NCBI GenBank assembly: GCA_964631205.1
Contig: CAZVWU010000001.1
Span: forward strand, 1 to 64,000
From: CAYYYJ01 sp964631205
Lineage (GTDB): Archaea; Aenigmatarchaeota; Aenigmatarchaeia; QMZP01; JACQNV01
Direction of reading: 5' to 3'
DNA length: 64,000 nucleotides
The first letter of the stretch is position 1. Each line of letters opens with the position of its first letter. A model generated the notes under the pieces. That model worked only from the letters and a program-made list of their open reading frames with translations. It was not told the DNA's origin and ran no database searches. This document shows positions 41,139-48,660 of this stretch, piece by piece. A program made the position numbers and the translations under genes.

Positions 41139-41384
41139 TCAAAATTTCCTGAACCCGTTGCTGTCGCCCACTACAAATTCGCCTGTGGTTGAGTTGTAGA
41201 AAAGTGGCAATTTAGAGCCCCTATCGTGCAAAAAACCATATGGCTTAATAAGTTCTGGTGCGCTATTATCTTTTAACGCATAAATCCTGCCGGTGCATTT
41301 TTCCCTGACTTGAAACAACATGCCATCTACATGCTTTTCATACATCCCTGTTGCTTCCCTGAAATCTTTTATTTTAATTCCCAT
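41139..41384 (-). CDS. Hypothetical protein
   Basis: An 81-residue soluble-looking protein (MGIKIKDFREATGMYEKHVDG near the start abbreviated to its first 20 residues here: MGIKIKDFREATGMYEKHVD). No recognised domain. The start at 41384 is fixed by a strong GGAGGTG 9 nt upstream; a longer frame is not needed. That ribosome site directly follows a family 1 palindrome (41401-41450). The gene is last in a set of four on the minus strand starting with the coiled-coil protein. Confidence 0.55.
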   Translation of the reverse strand: MGIKIKDFREATGMYEKHVDGMLFQVREKCTGRIYALKDNSAPELIKPYGFLHDRGSKLPLFYNSTTGEFVVGDSNGFRKF

Positions 41385-41400
41385 ATTTTTCCACCTCCCC

Positions 41401-41450
41401 AACTGGACATAGGCCTTATCTTGTTGGTCAAGGCCTATGTCATCCCTTTG
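41401..41450 (-). repeat. Family 1 palindrome between two small genes
   Basis: Perfect 12-bp arms GACATAGGCCTT (41406-41417) and AAGGCCTATGTC (41430-41441), 12-nt loop. On the minus strand the left edge AAAGGGAT follows the lipoprotein stop, and the right edge CCAGTTG runs into GGGGAGGTG, the ribosome site of the next gene. Confidence 0.8.
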
Positions 41451-41451
41451 C

Positions 41452-41670
41452 TTAAAATTGCGTAACCGCTTCCAGATCTTGTGACAGGCCAGTTAGCTCT
41501 GGCGCAGCTATATCGTTTTGTACTGTATCTGCCGAAGATATGTCCTTATTCAAATCTTGGGTTGCAGCAGGATCGCCTGTGCTTGCTTGCTGCTCTTTCT
41601 GAGTGCAGCCGGCTACGGCAACAATTACAAGAATTGCCGCAACCAAGACGAAAATTTTTAATGATGGCAT
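41452..41670 (-). CDS. Small lipoprotein
   Basis: A 72-residue protein: hydrophobic signal (LKIFVLVAAILVIVAVAG) with lipobox VAGC at about residue 21, then an acidic, Gln/Asp-rich chain with no fold signature. It would be lipid-anchored to the outer face of the membrane. It lies 4 nt after the stop of the upstream 73-residue gene. Confidence 0.65.
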   Translation of the reverse strand: MPSLKIFVLVAAILVIVAVAGCTQKEQQASTGDPAATQDLNKDISSADTVQNDIAAPELTGLSQDLEAVTQF

Positions 41671-41674
41671 AACG

Positions 41675-41896
41675 CTATCCTATATCTATAATGCAAATTC
41701 TCCCCCTTGTAGATATAATCCGGTTTCCCTCAGAGTCTGAGCCAAGATCTAGAGCTGAGAGTCTTCTATAGACGCCTCTTACACGTCTATAGAACCTTCG
41801 CTCTCCTCCAGATTCATAATAAATAGTTGTCCCATCAGACCCTGCCAATGGGACATATCCTTCTCCATTTCTGTCATTGAAGTTACTTATTCCCAT
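41675..41896 (-). CDS. Hypothetical protein
   Basis: A 73-residue, arginine-rich protein with no recognised domain. Start at ATG 41896 behind GGAGGG; the sequence AAAAATATGGGAAT across the start is the same as at the 41384 gene. Its ATG lies 4 nt after the coiled-coil gene's stop, so it belongs to that transcript. Confidence 0.5.
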   Translation of the reverse strand: MGISNFNDRNGEGYVPLAGSDGTTIYYESGGERRFYRRVRGVYRRLSALDLGSDSEGNRIISTRGRICIIDIG

Positions 41897-41900
41897 ATTT

Positions 41901-43451
41901 TTACCCTCCAGATGTTTGGACTGCAGCCTCTGCAGTGGCTTCTGCCAAAACCTTTTCTTCGGTTTCCAAAACTGGATCAGCTTTGGTTTCCTCTAAGGCC
42001 TTTTCAGATCCCCTATTCTTCAAGCTCCTGACCACTTCTTTCAGCTGCTTTTGCAGTTCATTCAGCTTGTCTTTCAATTCCTTCAGTGATTTGTGCGCGT
42101 CCTTTACAAGCTGGTTCCTTTCTTCTCCTGTTTTGAGTGCTGCTTGCTTGAACTTTTGCTGCACAACTTCAACCCCATTCTTCACCTCATCTATTTGCTT
42201 GTTGAAGCTGTCAACAAAGGCTTCTGTTTCTGCTGTATCTCTTTTCTCCAGAGACATCTTTTCCAGGGCCCTGTTCAACTTCTCTGACAATTTTGCAGCT
42301 TTTACCACTATGCCGCCTATTTTGGATGCTGACACAAAGCCTGCAGAATGCTCAAGGTCAGTTTTCAATCCAGCAAGCTCCTTGGCTGTTTGTTTTGCCA
42401 GATCCTGTATAACGGCCTTATCTGTTTCCTCTGTTATTTCCCCCGCCTTTTGCTTAAGCTGCCTGATCTGTTCTATGTGCGCGTCTATCTTTTGGATTTC
42501 TGTTGCAGATTCAGTTTCTGTTATTGAAGCCTCAGCTTCTATTGCCAGCTTTGATTTTTCCAGCCTAGCTTCCAGGAAACCCAGCGAGTCCATTAAAAAT
42601 GCCTTTGCAGACATTTTTATTTCAGTTTTTATTTTTTTGCATTCCTGGCTCTCTTCTTTGCAACCTTCTGATTTTACCTTTGTTTTTCCAAAACTCTCTT
42701 TTGAAGCCTGCATTTTAGTTTTTAATGCTTCAGTTTGGAGTTTTTCTGTCTTTTCTTTGATTGTTTTCAGCTTGTCTTCTGCGACTTCCCTTGCACCTAC
42801 ATCTGTCCGAGATCTTATTTTAAATTTCTTAAATTCCTCTGACCTGCCTATATCTTCTGCCTTTTTCCTTGCAGAATCAGTTTTCTGCTTCAGCTTCTTT
42901 AATTTCTCAAGCTGCTGGTCTGTCAAGCTGTCAACTTTTTTCTGGATTTCCTTTATCTCTTTTTCGCATTCATCCCCTTCGTTTAGCTCTTTACATTTTT
43001 CCACAGCTATTTCCAGCTTTTCCTTTTCAAAAACTTTCAAATCAGCTGCATTCTTAATCAAAGCTTTTATCTCTCTCAACCCCTCAAGCCTTGCCTTATT
43101 TATTTCCTTTGTGATTTCAGAACGTTCCTGTGGAGTTGCATTCAAAAGCCTCTGTTTCAATCCTTCAAATAAGGCCCTTCTTTTTTCTATAGCTTCTTTG
43201 ATTGTTGCAGATTTTTGTGACCTTATCTTATCCAGCTCTATTTTTATCTCAGAACTTAGTTTAGTCTCTGTTTTAATTTCAGTTTCCCCACCACCAGTTG
43301 TTTTTACTTCTACTTTCGCCTTACCCTCTGCTCCAACTACATCGCTCTTTATATCTGTTTTGATATCAGCTGTTAATTCCTGTGCCTGTGCAACAGGTAA
43401 TACAGAGATTAACAGTGCCATTATAACACCCATTAATATTTTTGTATCCAT
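41901..43451 (-). CDS. Exported long coiled-coil protein
   Basis: A 516-residue protein with a cleavable-type signal (MDTKILMGVIMALLISVL, then VAQAQ). The mature chain is almost wholly charged coiled coil rich in Lys, Glu and Ala (for example ERSEITKEINKARLEGLREI), with paired cysteines in CKELNEGDEC and CKEESQECKK, and no enzymatic motif. It may form a surface or periplasm-like fibre. The start at 43451 is supported by a GGAGGT ribosome site 5-10 nt upstream. It leads a four-gene cluster of exported or unknown small proteins. Confidence 0.75.
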   Translation of the reverse strand: MDTKILMGVIMALLISVLPVAQAQELTADIKTDIKSDVVGAEGKAKVEVKTTGGGETEIKTETKLSSEIKIELDKIRSQKSATIKEAIEKRRALFEGLKQRLLNATPQERSEITKEINKARLEGLREIKALIKNAADLKVFEKEKLEIAVEKCKELNEGDECEKEIKEIQKKVDSLTDQQLEKLKKLKQKTDSARKKAEDIGRSEEFKKFKIRSRTDVGAREVAEDKLKTIKEKTEKLQTEALKTKMQASKESFGKTKVKSEGCKEESQECKKIKTEIKMSAKAFLMDSLGFLEARLEKSKLAIEAEASITETESATEIQKIDAHIEQIRQLKQKAGEITEETDKAVIQDLAKQTAKELAGLKTDLEHSAGFVSASKIGGIVVKAAKLSEKLNRALEKMSLEKRDTAETEAFVDSFNKQIDEVKNGVEVVQQKFKQAALKTGEERNQLVKDAHKSLKELKDKLNELQKQLKEVVRSLKNRGSEKALEETKADPVLETEEKVLAEATAEAAVQTSGG

Positions 43452-43594
43452 ATTAGACCTCCATGCGGATTCTAGCCCGCATTTTCTTGATCTGAAATGG
43501 ACTTCCATGGTATATAAACACGCTTTCAGATTGTAAAAAATCTAAAGTTTATAATAACTCCTTAAACTTTAAATGACCCAAAAATAGCCCAGGA

Positions 43595-43608
43595 AGCTTT
43601 ATAAAGCC
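43595..43608 (+). promoter_or_regulatory. TATA box of the membrane HTH gene
   Basis: GCTTTATAAAGC at about 43596-43607 lies 26-27 nt before the ATG at 43629, so the mRNA is probably leaderless. Confidence 0.5.
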
Positions 43609-43628
43609 TAAAATCGACTTTCTAGTAT

Positions 43629-44363
43629 ATGAGAACGGTCTTAACATTCTTGATAGTTTTGTATATCATTCCAATATTGGTAAGCGGGGCGGTTATAAGG
43701 GGATCTGTATATGACTTGTCTCTGGAAAAAATAAATGGAACTGTTGTCTATGTTGACAGCTCTCCAAAACAGCAGATAATTTCAAAAGATGGGTCGTATA
43801 ACTTTACTCTGCAACAGGGAACATATACCATAACTGCCAACCAACTAAAAGATGGCAAGCTGGTTTCAAATTCCTCGGAAAAAATAACAGTCAATCAGGA
43901 AGGCGAGTTTAATCTTGACATTATCTTGTTGCCTGTTTTTGAGGACATAGGGGCTGGAGACATAGGTCTGAGCCCCAAAGATTTTGAACAACAAGATGGA
44001 ATACCTATTTTTACTATAATTGGTTTTATTTTAGTCGGGATTATATTTCTTATAGTGTTTGTAAAGCTAAGGCAGATAAGGAAAGAAAAGCCTAGAGAAG
44101 TTATAAGGGAGGTGCCAAAAATTGAAGTGATAAAAGAAGTTGTCAAAGAAGTAAGGGAGGTAAAAACAGAAAAACTCCCTGAAGACCTTGAAAAAGCCCT
44201 TGATATAATCAAAAGGAATTCAGGAAGGACAACCCAGAAAGAGATAAGGAAGGAGATGAACCTCTCAGAAGCAAAAATTTCTTTGATGATGGACGACCTC
44301 GAATCCCGCGGCCTGATAAAGAAAATCAAGAAAGGCAGGGGAAATTTGATTATTTTGAATTGA
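43629..44363 (+). CDS. Membrane-bound winged-helix regulator
   Basis: A 244-residue protein: signal peptide (about residues 1-20), an extracytoplasmic beta-sandwich (GSVYDLSLEKINGTVVYVDS, a carboxypeptidase-regulatory-like fold), one membrane helix (about 126-147), a charged EVIKEVVKEVREVK linker and a C-terminal winged helix (TQKEIRKEMNLSEAKISLMM). This sensor-to-DNA layout (COG2512 style) suggests regulation in response to an external signal. It is convergent with the Tat zincin gene, overlapping it by 14 nt. Confidence 0.8.
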   Translation: MRTVLTFLIVLYIIPILVSGAVIRGSVYDLSLEKINGTVVYVDSSPKQQIISKDGSYNFTLQQGTYTITANQLKDGKLVSNSSEKITVNQEGEFNLDIILLPVFEDIGAGDIGLSPKDFEQQDGIPIFTIIGFILVGIIFLIVFVKLRQIRKEKPREVIREVPKIEVIKEVVKEVREVKTEKLPEDLEKALDIIKRNSGRTTQKEIRKEMNLSEAKISLMMDDLESRGLIKKIKKGRGNLIILN

Positions 44364-45267
44364 TGCTCGGGCTTTTTTTCCAAGCAGCGACTTTAGCCTT
44401 GAGGTAATCTGGGAGTTCTATTGGAGCGTAAAAAGTATTAATTATTCTCATATCAGCTGATATTACAGGATATACTCCTTGTTTAGTTTCTACCTCAGAA
44501 TCTGCAAGCGATTTGGTAAAAAACATTTCCCTGAACTTTCTTAATTTCGACTCGTCTTTAAGTCTGCCTTCTCTCGTAGGGTGTACGAGATCAGAATAAT
44601 AATACCAATACATCTGCATCGACGATCTTTTTATTTCGTTGCTCACAGATCTTTCTTTGGCTGCCTTTTCAATTTGTACTTTAAAAGCATGTAATTCATT
44701 TACATCTTTAAGTATTACTGGAATAATAATATCTGGACCATCTACAGATAAGAAATCTTCATATAGAAAACCGCTTGCTCCGTAATGCCATGATTTGGCA
44801 TGCCCTTCTATTTCATGATCAACAACTATATTGAGGAAATCATCCTCGCACTTCGAATCTGCAAAAGCATGATTGTAAATATCTATAGAATACTTTTTTC
44901 TCTTTCCTATATCATCCGCGTAAGCATTTCTTATTTCAGCTCTTATTATATCGACTAGGTCAGTTTTAGGAGAAATCTGTCTATAGACTAATGGCTTTCC
45001 TCCTGAATAATTCATGCCCTCGACATAAGGCAGCTTATCCAACCCGAACCTTCTTACAACAGATTTTACATAAGCAGCTCTTTTAGTTTTGTCTTTCTTT
45101 GCCTCCTCAAAAGTTGGGTCTTTTTCCTGGAGCAGGTTATACCCTGTATATCCCAAAACTCCTGCGGCCGCCGCACCTAATCCTGCCTTTAGAAAATTTC
45201 GCCTGGTATAGGAATTTTCAGAAGCCTCGATTCGCCTTTTTCTTTCTTCCCTTCTTTTTTGGCTCAT
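44350..45267 (-). CDS. Tat-exported zincin-like protein, paralogue A
   Basis: A 305-residue protein with twin-arginine signal YTRRNFLKAG (residues 20-29) and hydrophobic h-region. The HE-motif reads DHEIEGHAKSW (151-156), one residue longer than HExxH. NELHAFKVQIEKA about 40 residues on may give another ligand. It is clearly paralogous to the protein at 46353 (shared RRFxLDKLPYVE, WYYYSDLVHP versus WFYYSNLICP, and a P-I/L-ELP-x-YLK ending). The altered motif leaves activity doubtful. The two copies flank the RPA gene. Confidence 0.65.
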   Translation of the reverse strand: MSQKRREERKRRIEASENSYTRRNFLKAGLGAAAAGVLGYTGYNLLQEKDPTFEEAKKDKTKRAAYVKSVVRRFGLDKLPYVEGMNYSGGKPLVYRQISPKTDLVDIIRAEIRNAYADDIGKRKKYSIDIYNHAFADSKCEDDFLNIVVDHEIEGHAKSWHYGASGFLYEDFLSVDGPDIIIPVILKDVNELHAFKVQIEKAAKERSVSNEIKRSSMQMYWYYYSDLVHPTREGRLKDESKLRKFREMFFTKSLADSEVETKQGVYPVISADMRIINTFYAPIELPDYLKAKVAAWKKSPSINSK

Positions 45268-45316
45268 GTTACTAGAAATAATCCGCTTATTTATAAACCT
45301 TATCCAATCTCAGAAA

Positions 45317-46321
45317 TCAAAGGTTAAGCTCCTTCAGCAAAATCTGGCACTCCTGTTTCGGGTCTGCGGCTTCGATTTTATTTCCAAGCAGCTCGATCTC
45401 CCCGGAAAAATTATTTTTCTTCACGCGCCCACCTATAATAAACTCTTTGCCCAGAACACCAAGGCTGCCATAAAATTTATTTATGTCAGACAAATCCATA
45501 TATTCAGCTTTCATTCCGTACAATTTCTCTGCAAGATCCCTGAAAAAAATAACCCTTACATTGGCTGTCCCATCATCCACAACCCCGGAGAAAATAAGGT
45601 TTTTCTGTGGCTGCGCAATAAGCCCGTGGGATTTACATGAGCTTGATTTATCCAAAGAAGATCCGCACATAGGGCAAACCAGATAAACCGGATTCCTTCT
45701 GAAAATATGCACAAGGCAACCCCTGAATTCAGCATACATATTTTCCTGCAGGTCCTTTATTTCAACTCTGTTTTTTTGCTCTGCAAAATCAGCATAACCA
45801 TTTTTATCTGCCTCAGGAATCGCCTCAATTTTCTGATAAACTTTCTCTATAAGGCCTCTTTTATTCAGGCTTATCTCAACATCCCTATAAATGCTGTTTG
45901 ACTTTTTCGAATAAGCCTGCGAAACCCTCACAACATCACCTTCCTGCAGGCCTGCAGCTTTTTCAATATCCTCTCCCCACAAAACCAGCATTACGTTTCC
46001 AGTCTCATCGCCAAGCAGAATATTTTTGACAGAACCTTTTTTACCATTCTTCTCAAAACTTCTCACATCAAAAATTCTCAAAACTTTTGCTGCCAAATCA
46101 ATAAACCTCAAATCAGAAATAATGTTTTTGATCTTGAATTCCCGCCTTCCCTCTTTTATGAGATTTACCCCCAGCTCCCTGCCAACAATATAAGCAGCGC
46201 CCTCCTTCGAGACAAGGCCTGAAAGTTCCTCCTGTTTTTCAAGAACCAATCTTTCTATTTCCTTTGTTTCATTCCCGGATTCCTTGCTGATTTTGGAAAG
46301 CAGCTCTTCAAAAGGCATCAT
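45317..46321 (-). CDS. rpa: Replication protein A / OB-fold single-strand DNA-binding protein
   Basis: About 334 residues with at least two OB folds: VLRIFDVRSFEKNGKKGSV with LLGDETGNVMLVLWGE, and FRGCLVHIFRRNPVY with FSGVVDDGTANVRVIFF. Between them a zinc ribbon starts CPMCGSSLDKSSSC. This matches archaeal RPA, which coats single-stranded DNA. Two adjacent ATGs (46321, 46318) are possible starts; upstream codons overlap the zincin gene. It is cotranscribed in direction with both zincin paralogues. Confidence 0.85.
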   Translation of the reverse strand: MMPFEELLSKISKESGNETKEIERLVLEKQEELSGLVSKEGAAYIVGRELGVNLIKEGRREFKIKNIISDLRFIDLAAKVLRIFDVRSFEKNGKKGSVKNILLGDETGNVMLVLWGEDIEKAAGLQEGDVVRVSQAYSKKSNSIYRDVEISLNKRGLIEKVYQKIEAIPEADKNGYADFAEQKNRVEIKDLQENMYAEFRGCLVHIFRRNPVYLVCPMCGSSLDKSSSCKSHGLIAQPQKNLIFSGVVDDGTANVRVIFFRDLAEKLYGMKAEYMDLSDINKFYGSLGVLGKEFIIGGRVKKNNFSGEIELLGNKIEAADPKQECQILLKELNL

Positions 46322-46352
46322 ATCTAAAATAATTGTTTCTGGATTTTTAAGC

Positions 46353-47285
46353 TTATTTTTTCTTATTTCTCCATTGTGCAACTTTTCCCTTCAGATAAAT
46401 GGGGAGTTCCAGAGGGCCATTGTATGTCATCATCCTGTCATCGGGCATAATTACTGGCCCCTGATATCCAATTTCTTTATGGGTTATTTCCATGCGCAGG
46501 AAAAATGGTGCAAAGAAAAATTCCCTGAACCTTTTTATTGCTTCAGGGTTTTTCAAAAGATTATCCTCTTCGGATGGACAAATTAAATTAGAATAATAAA
46601 ACCAATATGCTCTCAATGAACTCAGGAAATGTTCTCTGCTTACATTCCTTTTGGGGGCTTCATTGATTTCGTTTCTATAAGCATATAATTCTGTAATAGA
46701 GTCGACTAAAATGCTGGCGAATTTTTCTTTATGATCTTTATGTGAAAAATCGTCTGTATTAAATTCAATATCATGGAAGCCCTCAGACTGCATTTTGGCA
46801 TGAATAACTTCATGGTCTCCAAGCCCGTTTATAAAATCGTTCTCATTCAAATAATTGGGAGCTTCGAATGCAGGGGAATAAACCAGGATTTTGAACTTCC
46901 CCCCATTCCCAATCTCTCTACTCCTGCTTTGAGTGGTCATCGCAAACTTTGCATTGGGTCCATGTATCTCTTTTGGCGCAGTATAGGAGGCAATTTCTGC
47001 ATACTCGATGCTTTCAACATAAGGCAGCTTATCGAGCTCAAACCTTCTTACTATATCGTTCACATACTGAGCCCTTTTCTCAGGCCTGTTTTTGGCGTCT
47101 TCGAAAGAAACATAATTTTCCCCAAAGATGCTTTTGGCTGCTTTTCTTATTCCGCCGAAAAAATATTCTTCTGCAGCTGCGAAAGCACCGGCCGCACCTA
47201 AAGCCAAAAATCCTCTTCTGGAAATGTATGGCTGCTTTGCTGCTTCCTCCAATCTCCTCTTTTCACGCCTTCTTTCCTGCGACAT
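46353..47285 (-). CDS. Tat-exported zincin-like protein, paralogue B
   Basis: A 310-residue protein with twin-arginine signal ISRRGFLALG (residues 21-30) and a canonical HExxH motif in GLGDHEVIHAKMQ (158-162). SITELYAYRNEINEA follows about 40 residues later, a possible third-ligand helix. The C-terminus has two or three amphipathic segments and PLELPIYLKGKVAQW. It would be a folded, Tat-exported zinc protein, perhaps a peptidase (inference). It shares length and segments with paralogue A. Confidence 0.7.
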   Translation of the reverse strand: MSQERRREKRRLEEAAKQPYISRRGFLALGAAGAFAAAEEYFFGGIRKAAKSIFGENYVSFEDAKNRPEKRAQYVNDIVRRFELDKLPYVESIEYAEIASYTAPKEIHGPNAKFAMTTQSRSREIGNGGKFKILVYSPAFEAPNYLNENDFINGLGDHEVIHAKMQSEGFHDIEFNTDDFSHKDHKEKFASILVDSITELYAYRNEINEAPKRNVSREHFLSSLRAYWFYYSNLICPSEEDNLLKNPEAIKRFREFFFAPFFLRMEITHKEIGYQGPVIMPDDRMMTYNGPLELPIYLKGKVAQWRNKKK

Positions 47286-47344
47286 GAACTAAAAATAGGA
47301 CTAAGATTTATAAACATTCTCTAGAAGAAAGTGCAGAAAATCAG

Positions 47345-47611
47345 CTAACCCCTGTTCCTGTTTTTAATGACTATGCTCCTGTGCCTTGCACAAGACGGGC
47401 ATGCATAGATCTTGCTTGTTAGAAAGGGTAATTCGTTGCCTATCTCTTTCCTTAGGGCAGGGTCCCTTATGCTAAAGCCCCTTACAACAGGGAATGTCCT
47501 GAATTTCGGGACTATCCTTCCACAGAACCCGCAGTTCACATTTGTTTCGTGTCCCCTTCTTTTTGTATGGCTCCATCCTCTCTTGTAAAACTGCCTTCTT
47601 TTATCGCTCAT
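47345..47611 (-). CDS. rps26e: Ribosomal protein eS26
   Basis: An 88-residue eS26: basic N-terminus, zinc site NCGFCGRIVPK ... CPSCARH, then IVIKNRNRG. The C-terminal tail of eukaryotic S26 is missing, as in other archaea. In eukaryotes it lies at the mRNA exit channel. The protein is absent from many euryarchaea, so its presence is a mild taxonomic hint. It lies 48 nt downstream of aIF5A on the same strand. Confidence 0.93.
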   Translation of the reverse strand: MSDKRRQFYKRGWSHTKRRGHETNVNCGFCGRIVPKFRTFPVVRGFSIRDPALRKEIGNELPFLTSKIYACPSCARHRSIVIKNRNRG

Positions 47612-47659
47612 AAACCAATTATACTTGGGCTTGCGGATTAAATACTTTTACCAATAAAA

Positions 47660-48043
47660 TTAGCTTTTCAGGAGGATCCTGTTTCCGAACTTCCAATAGG
47701 TTATTTCAGCGCCGGGCTGAACCTTGGCTTTCATATCGTCCGGCACAGCCGTCTCGAAAGTAGTGTAATCTGTAAGGTCCATTATCTGCGCAGAATTCCC
47801 GGAAACTGAGATTACTTGGCCGCCCCTTTTTTCTATTATTGGGACAGAAACATCCGAATCTGCAGGCTTCATAAGGGTCCTTTTCCTGTCATCAAAGATG
47901 CCAACAGCCTCAACCCTTGCCTTTGCAGAACCATGCTTCCCTGGCTTTGAAAGCTCAACTTTCGTGACCTTGCATGGCTCGCCATCAACCATCAGATAGC
48001 CGCCTTCCTTTACTTCTTTCAGGCTTGCGGCTCTTTCCTCCAT
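47660..48043 (-). CDS. eif5a: Translation factor aIF5A
   Basis: A 127-residue aIF5A with the hypusination loop SKPGKHGSAK (modified Lys at about residue 36) in the N-terminal SH3-like barrel and a C-terminal OB fold. It rescues ribosomes stalled at proline runs and terminates translation. Length is typical. A family 1 palindrome ends 8 nt before the ATG, with no visible Shine-Dalgarno. Confidence 0.96.
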   Translation of the reverse strand: MEERAASLKEVKEGGYLMVDGEPCKVTKVELSKPGKHGSAKARVEAVGIFDDRKRTLMKPADSDVSVPIIEKRGGQVISVSGNSAQIMDLTDYTTFETAVPDDMKAKVQPGAEITYWKFGNRILLKS

Positions 48044-48045
48044 AA

Positions 48046-48096
48046 TAGTTGGAAATAGACTTCCGTGTTATCCAGTGTCTATTTCATCCCCTTCAA
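48046..48096 (-). repeat. Family 1 palindrome in the aIF5A leader
   Basis: Perfect 9-bp arms GAAATAGAC (48052-48060) and GTCTATTTC (48077-48085), 16-nt loop. On the gene strand it reads GGGGATGAAAT, stem, ATTTCCAACTATT and then the ATG. Confidence 0.78.
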
Positions 48097-48146
48097 CTCC
48101 TTAAAAACAAATATAGTATATACTCTTATAATATTAAATAGCTTAA

Positions 48147-48283
48147 CGGGCCCGCAGAGATTCGAACTCTGATCACAACCTCCGCAAAGTTGCATCCTAT
48201 CCATTATCTGTAAACTCTTTCTTTTCCCGATAAGGGCTTTTCTTTCTTTAGAAAGAAAAGGGCTTACATTAGACGACGGGTCC
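48147..48283 (-). tRNA. tRNA-Arg(GCG) with a D-loop intron
   Basis: Acceptor GGACCCG/CGGGCCC (one A-C mismatch at 3-70), discriminator G, anticodon stem CAACT/GGTTG with loop TTGCGGA (anticodon GCG), T-arm CAGAG/CTCTG. The D-stem GTCT/GGAT is intact once about 62-64 nt (about 48203-48267) are removed from the D-loop; the borders carry a TAATG direct repeat and a TGTAA/TTACA helix. The intron consists largely of a family 2 hairpin. Confidence 0.82.
48211..48264 (+). repeat. Family 2 repeat in the tRNA-Arg(GCG) intron
   Basis: CTCTTTCTTTTCCCGATAAGGG is close to the CTTTCTTGGGTTATAAGG core (shown as two parts: CTCTTTCTTTTC and CCGATAAGGG), followed by the hairpin CTTTTCTTTC/GAAAGAAAAG with apex TTTA. 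Confidence 0.55.
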
Positions 48284-48351
48284 TTGCCGATTTATTGTAT
48301 ATTTATAAATATCTTATGTAAATAAGGTATACTTATGAAAAGTGTAAATCC

Positions 48352-48495
48352 CTTCTTCTGGGTTATAAGGCTTTTCAAGATTGAATCAACTGCAGAAAGA
48401 AAATGTTTTCTTTCTGGGTTATAAGGCTCTTTCGTCTTCAGCTGGAAACCGATTCGAAAATCGGTTTCGTCCGTTTAAAGAAAGAGGGTATATAT
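48352..48495 (+). repeat. Two family 2 repeats, one split by a family 1 palindrome
   Basis: Core GGGTTATAAGGC occurs near 48361-48372 and 48416-48428. The second is followed by CTCTTTC, then a complete family 1 palindrome (arms GAAACCGATT 48445-48454 and AATCGGTTTC 48459-48468, loop CGAA), then GAAAGAGGGTATATATG. The palindrome thus sits at the apex of the CTCTTTC/GAAAGAG stem. This region also holds the promoter of the zinc-ribbon gene (GGTATATATG). Confidence 0.7.
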
Positions 48496-48652
48496 GAAAT
48501 GCACAAGCTGCGGGGTCAGCGTTGATGTTGACAAGATATGGGTGGAATTCCTCTGCCCTTCATGCGAGAAGGAGAAGATTGTCCGGTGCAGCAAATGCAA
48601 GAGGCTTGTGAACAAGTATAAATGCCCCGGATGCGGATTCAGCGGTCCATGA
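48494..48652 (+). CDS. Small zinc-ribbon protein of the aEF1B operon
   Basis: A 52-residue protein with four CxxC knuckles: CTSC, CPSC, CSKC and CPGC, forming two zinc sites. It matches the archaeal Zn-ribbon family (COG2888) that is predicted to bind RNA and is usually encoded just before aEF1B, as here (8-nt gap). The start ATG at 48494 is in GGTATATATGAAATG, so the mRNA is very short-leadered or the TATA lies further up. Confidence 0.85.
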   Translation: MKCTSCGVSVDVDKIWVEFLCPSCEKEKIVRCSKCKRLVNKYKCPGCGFSGP

Positions 48653-48660
48653 GGTCATAT

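Noticed and set aside
41935..43536. A 533-codon plus-strand open frame
   Set aside because: It is antisense to the signal-bearing coiled-coil gene with a good ribosome site. Its Ser/Phe/Leu-rich product is the usual shadow of a Lys/Glu/Ala coiled coil.
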